Shown in pieces: positions 51,293-59,116 of a DNA stretch of 64,000 nucleotides. The stretch lies in contig NZ_QLNV01000002.1 of assembly GCF_003285545.1 (NCBI RefSeq), forward strand, positions 186,001-250,000, written 5' to 3'. Source of the stretch: Sinomicrobium soli. GTDB lineage: Bacteria > Bacteroidota > Bacteroidia > Flavobacteriales > Flavobacteriaceae. Position numbers and translations under genes: made by a program. The notes under the pieces were generated by a model that was given only the letters and a program-made list of their open reading frames with translations, did no database searches and had not been told where the DNA came from. How positions within the stretch are numbered: position 1 is the stretch's first letter; each line of letters starts with the position of its first letter.

Positions 51293-53320
51293 CTACAGCC
51301 CTTCCAGCAGGTCGTCGTCTACCCCGTAGGGAAGGGTGACCTTCAGCAGGGGTTCCGCATCCATGGCCCTTTTAGCTGCAAACACGGCCTCCTCATTTCT
51401 CGCCCAGCTTCTCCGGGCTATACCGTTATTCACATCCCAGAACAGCATGGAACGAAGCCTGCGGCCGGCCTCTTCAGTACCATCAAGAACCATGCCGAAG
51501 CCCCCGTTTATCACTTCACCCCATCCTACACCTCCACCGTTGTGGATACTCACCCAGGTAGCACCCCGGAAACTGTCGCCGATCACGTTGTGAATGGCCA
51601 TATCGGCCGTAAAACGCGAACCGTCGTATATATTGGAGGTCTCCCGGTACGGCGAATCGGTCCCCGACACATCGTGATGATCGCGTCCCAGGACTACCGG
51701 CCCTATCTCCCCGCGGGCTATGGCATCGTTAAAAGCCTTTGCTATCCCTATACGCCCATCGGCATCGGCATACAGTATACGCGCCTGCGATCCCACCACG
51801 AGTTTATTGGCCCGGGCTCCCTGTATCCACCGGATATTGTCGGCCATCTGTTGCCGGATCTCCCCGGGCGATTCCCTTCTCAGTGCCTCGAGAACTTCAC
51901 AGGCCAGGGCATCGGTACGGGCGAGGTCCTCCTCCTTTCCGCTGGTACATACCCAGCGGAAAGGCCCGAAACCGTAGTCGAAGCACATGGGCCCCATAAT
52001 ATCCTGCACATAGGAAGGATAACGGAATTCCCTTTCTTCCGGACCGGCCTCCCTGCCACCGGGCGCCCATACGTCGGCCCCCGCTCTCGACGCTTCGAGA
52101 AGAAAAGCATTGCCGTAATCAAAGAAATAGGTACCTCCTGCGGTATGACGGTTAACCGCCTCTGCATGCCTTCGCAGGCTTTCCCGCACCTTTTCCCTAA
52201 ACGCCTCCGGGTCACCGGCCATCATGCGGTTGGCTTCCTCAAAACCCATACCTGCCGGGTAGTATCCTCCCGCCCACGGGTTATGGAGGGAGGTCTGGTC
52301 CGATCCGAGGTCGATACGGATCCCCTCCCGGTCAAAATGCTCCCATACATCGACCACATTCCCCTGGTAGGCTATGGAAACCACTTCTTTCCCTGCAACA
52401 GCCTTCCTTACGCGTACTGCCAGTATCTCAAGGTCGTCGGTCACCTCATCCACCCATCCCTGGGAATGACGTGTATGTACCGCCTTGGGGTTTACTTCCG
52501 CACAAACCGTAACACAGCCCGCAATGCTGCCCGCCTTCGGCTGGGCCCCGCTCATTCCTCCCAGCCCGGAAGTGACGAACAATGCCCCCGTGCCCTCCTC
52601 TTCACGGCCGGACGGCTGTTTTCCTATCTTCCTCAGGGCATTCATCACGGTGATGGTAGTTCCGTGCACAATGCCCTGGGGTCCGATGTACATATAGCTG
52701 CCGGCCGTCATCTGTCCGTACTGGGTAACGCCCAGCGCATTGAAACGCTCCCAGTCGTCGGGAGCGGAGTAATTGGGGATCATCATCCCGTTGGTCACTA
52801 CCACCCTCGGAGCTTCCTTATGAGATGGAAACAGGCCCATCGGGTGCCCGGAATACATGACCAGGGTCTGTTCATCGGTCATTTCAGCCAGGTATTTCAT
52901 GGTGAGGCGGTACTGGGCCCAGTTCTGGAATACCGCGCCATTGCCCCCGTAGGTGATCAGTTCATGAGGGTGCTGGGCCACTGCCGGGTCCAGGTTGTTC
53001 TGGATCATCAGCATAATGGCCGCCGCCTGCCTGCAACGTGCAGGGTATTCCCCTATCGGGCGGGCGTACATCGGGTAATCCGGTCTCAGGCGATACATAT
53101 AGATACGGCCGTATGTTTCGAGTTCCCGCGAAAACTCAGGTAATAGTACGGCGTGGTGTTCGGGTTCGAAATAGCGAAGTGCATTGCGCAGGGCCAGTTT
53201 CTTTTCCTTGGCAGTGAGAATATCTTTTCGCCCGGGCGCATGGTTTACGGTATGGTCATAAGGTTTTACCGAAGGTAATTTTTTCGGGATACCCTCCAGA
53301 AGCGCTTCTTGAAATGTCAT
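51293..53320 (-). CDS. hutU: urocanate hydratase
   Basis: Urocanase adds water to urocanate in histidine degradation, using tightly bound NAD. The 675-residue product belongs to the longer form of the enzyme; the Pseudomonas form has about 555. Family segments are HPHELITYGGNGAVFQNWAQ, MYSGHPMGLFPSH, LGGMSGAQPKAGSIAGCVTV (nucleotide-binding region) and MCFDYGFGPFRWVCTSG. The ATG at 53320 (MTFQEALLEGIPKK) is the family start; the open frame to 53407 is an extension without similarity. No other hut gene is nearby. Confidence 0.95.
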   Translation of the reverse strand: MTFQEALLEGIPKKLPSVKPYDHTVNHAPGRKDILTAKEKKLALRNALRYFEPEHHAVLLPEFSRELETYGRIYMYRLRPDYPMYARPIGEYPARCRQAAAIMLMIQNNLDPAVAQHPHELITYGGNGAVFQNWAQYRLTMKYLAEMTDEQTLVMYSGHPMGLFPSHKEAPRVVVTNGMMIPNYSAPDDWERFNALGVTQYGQMTAGSYMYIGPQGIVHGTTITVMNALRKIGKQPSGREEEGTGALFVTSGLGGMSGAQPKAGSIAGCVTVCAEVNPKAVHTRHSQGWVDEVTDDLEILAVRVRKAVAGKEVVSIAYQGNVVDVWEHFDREGIRIDLGSDQTSLHNPWAGGYYPAGMGFEEANRMMAGDPEAFREKVRESLRRHAEAVNRHTAGGTYFFDYGNAFLLEASRAGADVWAPGGREAGPEEREFRYPSYVQDIMGPMCFDYGFGPFRWVCTSGKEEDLARTDALACEVLEALRRESPGEIRQQMADNIRWIQGARANKLVVGSQARILYADADGRIGIAKAFNDAIARGEIGPVVLGRDHHDVSGTDSPYRETSNIYDGSRFTADMAIHNVIGDSFRGATWVSIHNGGGVGWGEVINGGFGMVLDGTEEAGRRLRSMLFWDVNNGIARRSWARNEEAVFAAKRAMDAEPLLKVTLPYGVDDDLLEGL

Positions 53321-53516
53321 AGTGTAAAAATATTGTGCAATTGCCGGACGGAATCTCATCCTCCCCCGACGGTAACTGCAATTTCCGGAATAATAAAAGA
53401 GCTGCAAAATGCGGCCACGGTGACCGCTTACGGGCCAAAAAGCTACGGATACCTGATATCTGCCCTGTGATGGGTACAGGCAATCCTGATCCTGTATCGG
53501 AATGTGCTGTTTTTCC

Positions 53517-53717
<201 letters not shown>

Positions 53718-53769
53718 TCAGGTGTTAAAAACTTTCATTTTGACACCTCTCCGTCTCTTCTTATATTTA

Positions 53770-53777
53770 CAAATATA
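53770..53777 (-). promoter_or_regulatory. -7 box for the DUF5522 gene
   Basis: The minus strand reads TATATTTG, a full match to TAnnTTTG. It lies within a near-palindrome TATATTTACAAATATA, so plus-strand use toward 53808 is also possible. Confidence 0.4.
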
Positions 53778-53807
53778 ATTTTTTGAGATCATTCCCGGAA
53801 ACGACTT

Positions 53808-54143
53808 ATGATATTAATTTCAAGACACCTGATCCCGAAACGGTATGCCGGGCTTACCTTATGGCCGGTGATTTTCCTCAAAACGCCGGAGCTCAGAAAC
53901 GACCCCGTGCTGGTAAACCACGAAAAGATACACCTGCGGCAGCAGGCAGAATTACTCGTACTTCCCTTTTATGTCCTGTACGGTCTCGAATGGCTGTACG
54001 GATTGCTGAAATACCGCGATATTCACAGGGCCTACCGCCAGATCAGTTTCGAACGTGAGGCCTACACCAACGAACAAAACCCCAACTACCTGAAGACGAG
54101 AGATTCGTGGCGGTTTACCTATTACTTTTTTAACGCTTCTTAA
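53808..54143 (+). CDS. small conserved protein with a HEKIH motif
   Basis: A 111-residue protein that I know only as a conserved hypothetical of flavobacteria. It contains NHEKIHLRQQAELL (near residues 37-50), an HExxH zinc-metalloprotease-like signature, followed by a hydrophobic stretch (LLVLPFYVLYGLEWLYGLL) and SFEREAYTNEQNPNYLKTR with a possible third ligand Glu. The arrangement recalls a minimal M56/M48-like membrane peptidase core, but no activity is proven. The lipoprotein gene follows 53 bases on. Confidence 0.7.
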   Translation: MILISRHLIPKRYAGLTLWPVIFLKTPELRNDPVLVNHEKIHLRQQAELLVLPFYVLYGLEWLYGLLKYRDIHRAYRQISFEREAYTNEQNPNYLKTRDSWRFTYYFFNAS

Positions 54144-54196
54144 CATGGTCATGGCATTTTTTTTGCTGTCCTTTTAACAAAAAAAACGTGTAAAAA

Positions 54197-54673
54197 ATGA
54201 AACGGTTAGCCTTTTTATTCACTGTATTTTTTGCCGTCCTGTCCTGTTCCGGGCAGGAAAAACCGAATCACGGCATTTCAGAACATCAGAACGGGGAACA
54301 GGATACCATTCCCCGGCCCAGGGAAAGCTGGAAGGTAGACAAGGAAGTCGATGAAAACGGGAATGTGATCCGGATGGATTCTACCTATACCTGGTCTTTC
54401 TCTTCAGACGGCCGGGACATGTCGCCGGAAACCGTGGACAGCCTTATGAACAGTTTCAGGCAAAGACTGGGTTCGGGAATGCCTGCCGGTTTCGGGAACG
54501 ATTTTTTCGGGTCGTTTTCATCCGACTCTGCCTTCTTCGCTCCTTTTAGCGGGGACAGCCTGTTTATAAAGCAGATGGAAGAACACCACAGCATGTTTGA
54601 AGAGATGATGCGCAGGGCCGATTCCATACACCGCAATGCCGGAAAATCGTTCGGAAAAATGGAAAAAATTTAG
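54197..54673 (+). CDS. hypothetical lipoprotein
   Basis: A 158-residue lipoprotein with lipobox VLSC (Cys17). The mature part is hydrophilic and disordered-looking, rich in Ser, Asp, Phe and Met (GFGNDFFGSFSSDSAFFAPF), and ends in a helical MFEEMMRRADSIHR segment. I recognise no family. It is probably co-transcribed with the HEKIH gene. Confidence 0.7.
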   Translation: MKRLAFLFTVFFAVLSCSGQEKPNHGISEHQNGEQDTIPRPRESWKVDKEVDENGNVIRMDSTYTWSFSSDGRDMSPETVDSLMNSFRQRLGSGMPAGFGNDFFGSFSSDSAFFAPFSGDSLFIKQMEEHHSMFEEMMRRADSIHRNAGKSFGKMEKI

Positions 54674-54685
54674 GGCGCTATCCCC

Positions 54686-54693
54686 TACCTTTG
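54686..54693 (+). promoter_or_regulatory. -7 box before the ACC deaminase-like gene
   Basis: TACCTTTG is a perfect TAnnTTTG box placed 19 bases before the TTG start at 54713, as at ndk and prfC. Confidence 0.55.
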
Positions 54694-54712
54694 TCCTTTT
54701 AACAATATTATT

Positions 54713-55612
54713 TTGAACCAGGACATTCATACTGCCCTATTACAACAAAAAGGGATCAGGCTTGCCGTAAAGCGGGAAGACCTGATCCACCCCCTTATTC
54801 CGGGCAATAAGTACCGGAAACTCAAATACAATCTTATCAAGGCCCGTGACGAAGGCTCGGATACGCTGCTTACCTTCGGAGGGGCCTATTCCAATCATAT
54901 CGCAGCTACTGCCGCTGCGGGTCGCGAATACGGTTTCAAGACCATCGGCATCATACGCGGCGAGGAACTTCAGGACCGTACAGACCGCAATCCCACACTC
55001 CGCTTTGCACAGGAACAAGGCATGGACTTCAGGTTTGTTTCCCGGGAAGACTTCAGAAAAAAACAGGACGAAAGCTTTATCGCCGGACTCCGGCGGGAGT
55101 TCGGCCGTTTTTACCTGATCCCGGAAGGGGGTACCAATGAGCTTGCCGTAAAGGGCTGTGAAGAGATCCTTGCTCCCGGAGACAGCACCTACGACTACGT
55201 CTGCTGCGCCGTCGGTACGGGAGGTACCCTGTCCGGACTCATCAACAGCGCGGGAGACCAACAGAAAGTATTGGGTTTTCCGGCGCTTAAAGGTAGCTTT
55301 TTAAACGAGGATATTTGTAAATTTGCCCGAAGCGGTAACTGGCAGCTGATGGAAGGCTTTCATTTTGGCGGGTATGCACGGGTAGACGAAACACTGGTCC
55401 GTTTTATCAACGATTTCAGGAAACAGACCGGGATACCCCTGGACCCGGTGTATACGGGAAAGATGATGTACGGCATCCTGGCACTCGTCAGGCAAGGATA
55501 TTTCGAGAACGGAGCTTCCATACTGGCCATCCACACGGGAGGGCTTCAGGGCATTGCCGGCATGAACCGGACCCTCGAACGGAAGGGATTACCGCTTATC
55601 GATAAAGATTAA
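54713..55612 (+). CDS. 1-aminocyclopropane-1-carboxylate deaminase/D-cysteine desulfhydrase-family enzyme
   Basis: A 299-residue PLP enzyme of the ACC deaminase/D-cysteine desulfhydrase family. The PLP lysine is in HPLIPGNKYRKLKYN (Lys33), followed by FGGAYSNHIAATAAAGREYG and the phosphate-binding VGTGGTLSGL. Members cleave D-cysteine or ACC; D-cysteine desulfhydrase is the more likely role without ethylene-related genes, but this is inference. The start is TTG at 54713, close behind a -7 box. Confidence 0.9.
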   Translation: MNQDIHTALLQQKGIRLAVKREDLIHPLIPGNKYRKLKYNLIKARDEGSDTLLTFGGAYSNHIAATAAAGREYGFKTIGIIRGEELQDRTDRNPTLRFAQEQGMDFRFVSREDFRKKQDESFIAGLRREFGRFYLIPEGGTNELAVKGCEEILAPGDSTYDYVCCAVGTGGTLSGLINSAGDQQKVLGFPALKGSFLNEDICKFARSGNWQLMEGFHFGGYARVDETLVRFINDFRKQTGIPLDPVYTGKMMYGILALVRQGYFENGASILAIHTGGLQGIAGMNRTLERKGLPLIDKD

Positions 55613-55659
55613 AGTGATATTGTCCGGGTAAACAGGGACACACCATAACTGACAAGAAC

Positions 55660-56466
55660 ATGCGAAAAACAGTATCGTTACTTATTATTCTGGGACTGAT
55701 AGCCGCTTCCTGCGGGTCGAAAAAAAAGGCAGCTCAAAAAAAACATTCCAAAAAAGGACGAACCGCCCACGTCACTCCGAAACCTGTTAAAACACCGGAC
55801 AAAGAACATGAAAGAACTGCTGAATTCAAACCGGTAATGGTCAATTCGACTGAAGAATACATCCGCTATTTTGCTCCCATAGCACAGGATGAGATGCGCG
55901 AATTCGGTATCCCGGCAAGCATCACCCTCGCCCAGGGTATCCTTGAAAGCGGCTCGGGACGCGGGGAACTCACCCTGAAGACCAACAACCATTTCGGCAT
56001 CAAATGCCACACAGGCTGGGAAGGAGGTATGGAATATCACGACGACGATGAAAAAGGGGAATGCTTCCGCAAATACAACGACCCTTATACCTCGTACAGG
56101 GACCACTCGCTCTTCCTCACCTCCCGCAGCCGTTACGCCCCGCTCTTCGATCTCCGGACGGATGACTACAAGGGCTGGGCCAAGGGACTTCGCAAGGCAG
56201 GATACGCCACAGACCCGAGATATCCCCAGAAACTCATAGGCCTTATTGAGCGCTACGAATTATACCGTTACGACGACCAGGTGCTCCGCAGTCCGGAAGG
56301 AAGAAAACAACTGAAAAATACCGGGAAACAAATACATGTCGTACGCCGTGGCGACACCCTGTATTCCATATCAAGAAGATATAACACCACGGTAGACGCC
56401 CTCAAAAGGGCAAACCGCCTCCGCAGCGACAATATCGCCGTAGGCCAGGAATTAAAAATACGATAG
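55660..56466 (+). CDS. LysM glucosaminidase lipoprotein (peptidoglycan hydrolase)
   Basis: A 268-residue lipoprotein (lipobox AASC, Cys18). After a Lys-rich linker, residues about 60-200 form a mannosyl-glycoprotein endo-beta-N-acetylglucosaminidase (GH73-like) domain with SITLAQGILESGSGRGEL (catalytic Glu) and NHFGIKCHTGWEGG. A LysM domain at about 222-268 (HVVRRGDTLYSISRRYNT) binds peptidoglycan. It probably trims cell wall glycan at the outer membrane side of the periplasm. hemL follows. Confidence 0.92.
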   Translation: MRKTVSLLIILGLIAASCGSKKKAAQKKHSKKGRTAHVTPKPVKTPDKEHERTAEFKPVMVNSTEEYIRYFAPIAQDEMREFGIPASITLAQGILESGSGRGELTLKTNNHFGIKCHTGWEGGMEYHDDDEKGECFRKYNDPYTSYRDHSLFLTSRSRYAPLFDLRTDDYKGWAKGLRKAGYATDPRYPQKLIGLIERYELYRYDDQVLRSPEGRKQLKNTGKQIHVVRRGDTLYSISRRYNTTVDALKRANRLRSDNIAVGQELKIR

Positions 56467-56469
56467 CCC

Positions 56470-56510
56470 ACACTACCAACTACCAACTAAGAACTAACAA
56501 ACTCTAAGAA
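56470..56510 (+). repeat. AACTAAGAACTA-type intergenic tract
   Basis: CACTACCAACTACCAACTAA and the bases that follow repeat the same unit seen before ctaA and the DUF4251 gene, directly before hemL. Confidence 0.6.
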
Positions 56511-56520
56511 CTGCACCCAT

Positions 56521-57807
56521 ATGAAATACCAGAGAAGCAGCGCACTATTCACAGAAGCCGAAAAATATATCCCCGGGGGGGTCAACTCCCCCGTACGGGC
56601 CTTCAAATCGGTAGGAGGAACCCCTGTTTTTATAGAAAAGGCCAAAGGGGCCTACCTGTATGATGCCGACGGGAACAGGCTTATCGATTATATCGCCTCC
56701 TGGGGCCCCATGATCCTGGGGCATGCCCACGAACCGGTGATCAGGGCGGTGACCGGAAAAGCCGAAAAGGGCACCTCTTTCGGGATGCCTACGGAGACGG
56801 AAACCGAAATAGCCCGCCTTGCGGTATCGATGGTCCCGAATATCGATAAGATACGTTTTGTGAACAGTGGTACGGAGGCCTGTATGAGTGCCGTGCGACT
56901 GGCCAGGGGGTATACCGGCAGGGAAAAGATCATCAAGTTTGCAGGGTGCTACCACGGCCATTCCGATGCCTTCCTGATCCAGGCCGGAAGCGGAGCGGTA
57001 ACTTTCGGATCTCCGAACAGCCCGGGAGTTACCCGCGGAACTGCACAAGACACCTTACTGGCCGGCTACAACGACCTTGAAGGGGTAAAGGCCCTGTTCG
57101 AAGCCAATAAAAACGAGATTGCTGCCGTCATCATAGAACCCGTAGCAGGGAATATGGGATGCATACTTCCCGAAGAAGGTTTCCTGCAGGGGCTCCGTGC
57201 CCTCTGTGACGATAGCGGTGCCCTGCTTATTTTTGACGAAGTAATGACCGGGTTCCGGCTTGCCAGGGGAGGCGCCCAGGAACTCTTTAATATCCAGGCG
57301 GATATCGTAACCTTTGGCAAGGTGATCGGTGGCGGGCTTCCCGTAGGGGCTTTTGCCGCCCGTAATGAGATCATGAACCATCTCGCTCCCCTGGGCCCCG
57401 TGTACCAGGCAGGGACACTGAGCGGTAACCCGCTGGCCATGAGCGCCGGCCTGGCCATGCTCTCCGAACTGAACGACAGGCCGGAGATCTTTAAGAGCCT
57501 CGAAGAAAAAACGCTGTACCTCCACAAGGGGATAAGCAGGGTACTGACCAGGCACGACATCCCACACCGTATCAACCGCCTGGGGTCCATGATATCCGTA
57601 CATTTCACCGATGAGGAGGTAAAAGATTTCGGGAGCGCCGCTACGGGGAACAACGACCGCTTTAAAAAATTCTTTCACGGCATGCTGAACGAAGGCATCC
57701 ACCTTCCGCCAAGCGCCTTTGAAAGCTGGTTCCTCAACGATGCCCTGAGTTATGATGACCTGGATCTCACCATCAATGCCGTGGAGAAGACGGCGATATC
57801 CCTTTAA
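56521..57807 (+). CDS. hemL: glutamate-1-semialdehyde 2,1-aminomutase
   Basis: HemL converts glutamate-1-semialdehyde to 5-aminolevulinate for heme synthesis. The 428-residue length is normal. The PLP lysine is in [15 protein letters not shown] (Lys267), preceded by the cofactor Asp in [30 protein letters not shown] and [10 protein letters not shown] are also family motifs. The next gene (Gfo/Idh/MocA) starts four bases after its stop. Confidence 0.97.
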   Translation: MKYQRSSALFTEAEKYIPGGVNSPVRAFKSVGGTPVFIEKAKGAYLYDADGNRLIDYIASWGPMILGHAHEPVIRAVTGKAEKGTSFGMPTETETEIARLAVSMVPNIDKIRFVNSGTEACMSAVRLARGYTGREKIIKFAGCYHGHSDAFLIQAGSGAVTFGSPNSPGVTRGTAQDTLLAGYNDLEGVKALFEANKNEIAAVIIEPVAGNMGCILPEEGFLQGLRALCDDSGALLIFDEVMTGFRLARGGAQELFNIQADIVTFGKVIGGGLPVGAFAARNEIMNHLAPLGPVYQAGTLSGNPLAMSAGLAMLSELNDRPEIFKSLEEKTLYLHKGISRVLTRHDIPHRINRLGSMISVHFTDEEVKDFGSAATGNNDRFKKFFHGMLNEGIHLPPSAFESWFLNDALSYDDLDLTINAVEKTAISL

Positions 57808-57811
57808 CAGC

Positions 57812-58792
57812 ATGGCAGAGGATACACTTGTACGTTGGGGAATTATAGGCTGCGGTAATGTTACCGAAAAGAAAAGCGGCCCTGCCTACCAGAAAACGGC
57901 AGGCTTTGAGGTCGCTGCAGTGATGCGGCGGGATCAGGACAAGGCACGGGATTATGCAAAAAGGCACGGGATACGGAAATATTATACCGATGCAGATGCC
58001 CTTATACGGGACGAAGAGATCGATGCCGTCTACATTGCCACCCCGCCGGATACCCACAAATATTACGCGCTGAAAACGGCACAGGCCGGAAAACCCTGCT
58101 GTATCGAAAAACCGATGGCTCCTTCCTATGCAGACTGCCTTGACATACAGCAGGCGTTCGAAAATGCCGGAATCCCACTCTTTGTCGCGTACTATCGCCG
58201 TTCCCTGCCCAGGTTTACCCAGGTAAAGGACTGGCTTCACAGCGATCAGATAGGCACAGTACGACATATCAGCTGGCACCTGGCCAAACCGGCAACTTCC
58301 CGGGACCTTTCCGGGGAATACAACTGGCGTACCGATCCGGAGATCGCTCCGGGAGGCTATTTTGACGACCTCGCAAGCCACGGACTGGACCTGTTTACCT
58401 TTCTTCTCGGCGAGGTCAGGGACGTATACGGTATCAGTGTCAACCAGCAGGGCCTTTACGGGGCCAAAGACGCCATGACGGCCTGCTGGCTGCACGACAG
58501 CGGTATTACGGGTTCCGGAAGCTGGAATTTCGGAAGCCACTCCCGTGAAGACCGGGTAGAGATCTTCGGCAGCAGGGGAAAAATCACCTTCTCCGTTTTC
58601 GAAGAAGCCCCCGTGGTACTGGCCCGTGAGGAGGATACCCGGGAGTGTTTTATCAACAACCCGGAAAACATACAGCTATATCATGTGCAAAATATAAAAA
58701 AACACCTGGACGGGAAGGGTATACATCCCTCTACCGGTACTACGGCCATGCATACGGCGTGGATCATGGATAAAATACTCGGTACAGTCTAA
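57812..58792 (+). CDS. Gfo/Idh/MocA-family oxidoreductase
   Basis: A 326-residue cytoplasmic NAD(P)-dependent oxidoreductase. The Rossmann motif is WGIIGCGNVTEKKSGPAYQ (near 9-27), then IDAVYIATPPDTHKYYAL and CIEKPMAPSYADCLD with the catalytic EKP. No signal peptide is present, unlike the paralogous gene at 41850. The ATG at 57812, four bases after hemL, is the start; the frame extends into hemL but without similarity. The substrate is unknown; the tight link to hemL is probably only transcriptional. Confidence 0.9.
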   Translation: MAEDTLVRWGIIGCGNVTEKKSGPAYQKTAGFEVAAVMRRDQDKARDYAKRHGIRKYYTDADALIRDEEIDAVYIATPPDTHKYYALKTAQAGKPCCIEKPMAPSYADCLDIQQAFENAGIPLFVAYYRRSLPRFTQVKDWLHSDQIGTVRHISWHLAKPATSRDLSGEYNWRTDPEIAPGGYFDDLASHGLDLFTFLLGEVRDVYGISVNQQGLYGAKDAMTACWLHDSGITGSGSWNFGSHSREDRVEIFGSRGKITFSVFEEAPVVLAREEDTRECFINNPENIQLYHVQNIKKHLDGKGIHPSTGTTAMHTAWIMDKILGTV

Positions 58793-58837
58793 AAGGCCTT
58801 CTTTCCCCGGGAATCATAAAAATTGACACAAAAAACA

Positions 58838-58868
58838 TTGCCTGTTTCATTATAATTACATTACTTTG
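58838..58868 (+). promoter_or_regulatory. promoter of the methionine operon
   Basis: TTG (58838-58840) is followed after 20 bases by TTACTTTG (58861-58868), one base off the TAnnTTTG -7 box. Transcription would begin near 58875, shortly before the SAM riboswitch. Confidence 0.5.
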
Positions 58869-58927
58869 CTCCCTCATTCCGTCCGCCCTCACGGGGCCGG
58901 AAAGAAAAGTTCAGAAAAATAATAGAC

Positions 58928-59025
58928 GTTATCAAGAAAGGCAGAGGGAATAGACCCGTGGAAGCCTTAGCAACCCTCCCTCACGGAGAAGGTGCTACAT
59001 TCTACCCCGGAAGGGGAAAGATAAC
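58928..59025 (+). promoter_or_regulatory. SAM-I (S-box) riboswitch
   Basis: The aptamer pattern is clear. P1 is formed by GTTATC (58928-58933) and GATAAC (59020-59025). Inside come AAGAAAGGCAGAGGGA, then GAAGCCTTAGCAACC (the S-box core), AAGGTGCTACATTC (the GGTGC...TTC core) and a P4-like hairpin CCCCGGAAGGGG. It binds S-adenosylmethionine and lowers expression of the methionine genes that follow. No strong terminator was seen downstream; a small ATTGC/GCAAT hairpin at about 59038-59057 may belong to the expression platform, so control could be translational. Confidence 0.9.
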
Positions 59026-59116
59026 ACCGTGTTTTTATTGCACGGTCAGGCGCAATCGACTTTCCGTATACGCTTTTCTTGTAACATCAAATAGTACAGA
59101 TATAAAAAAGGTTACA

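Noticed and set aside
51164-53143. A 659-codon open frame on the plus strand opposite hutU
   Set aside because: It is the mirror of a strongly supported urocanate hydratase gene, shows no recognisable domain or signal, and long antisense frames are expected opposite GC-rich codon positions.
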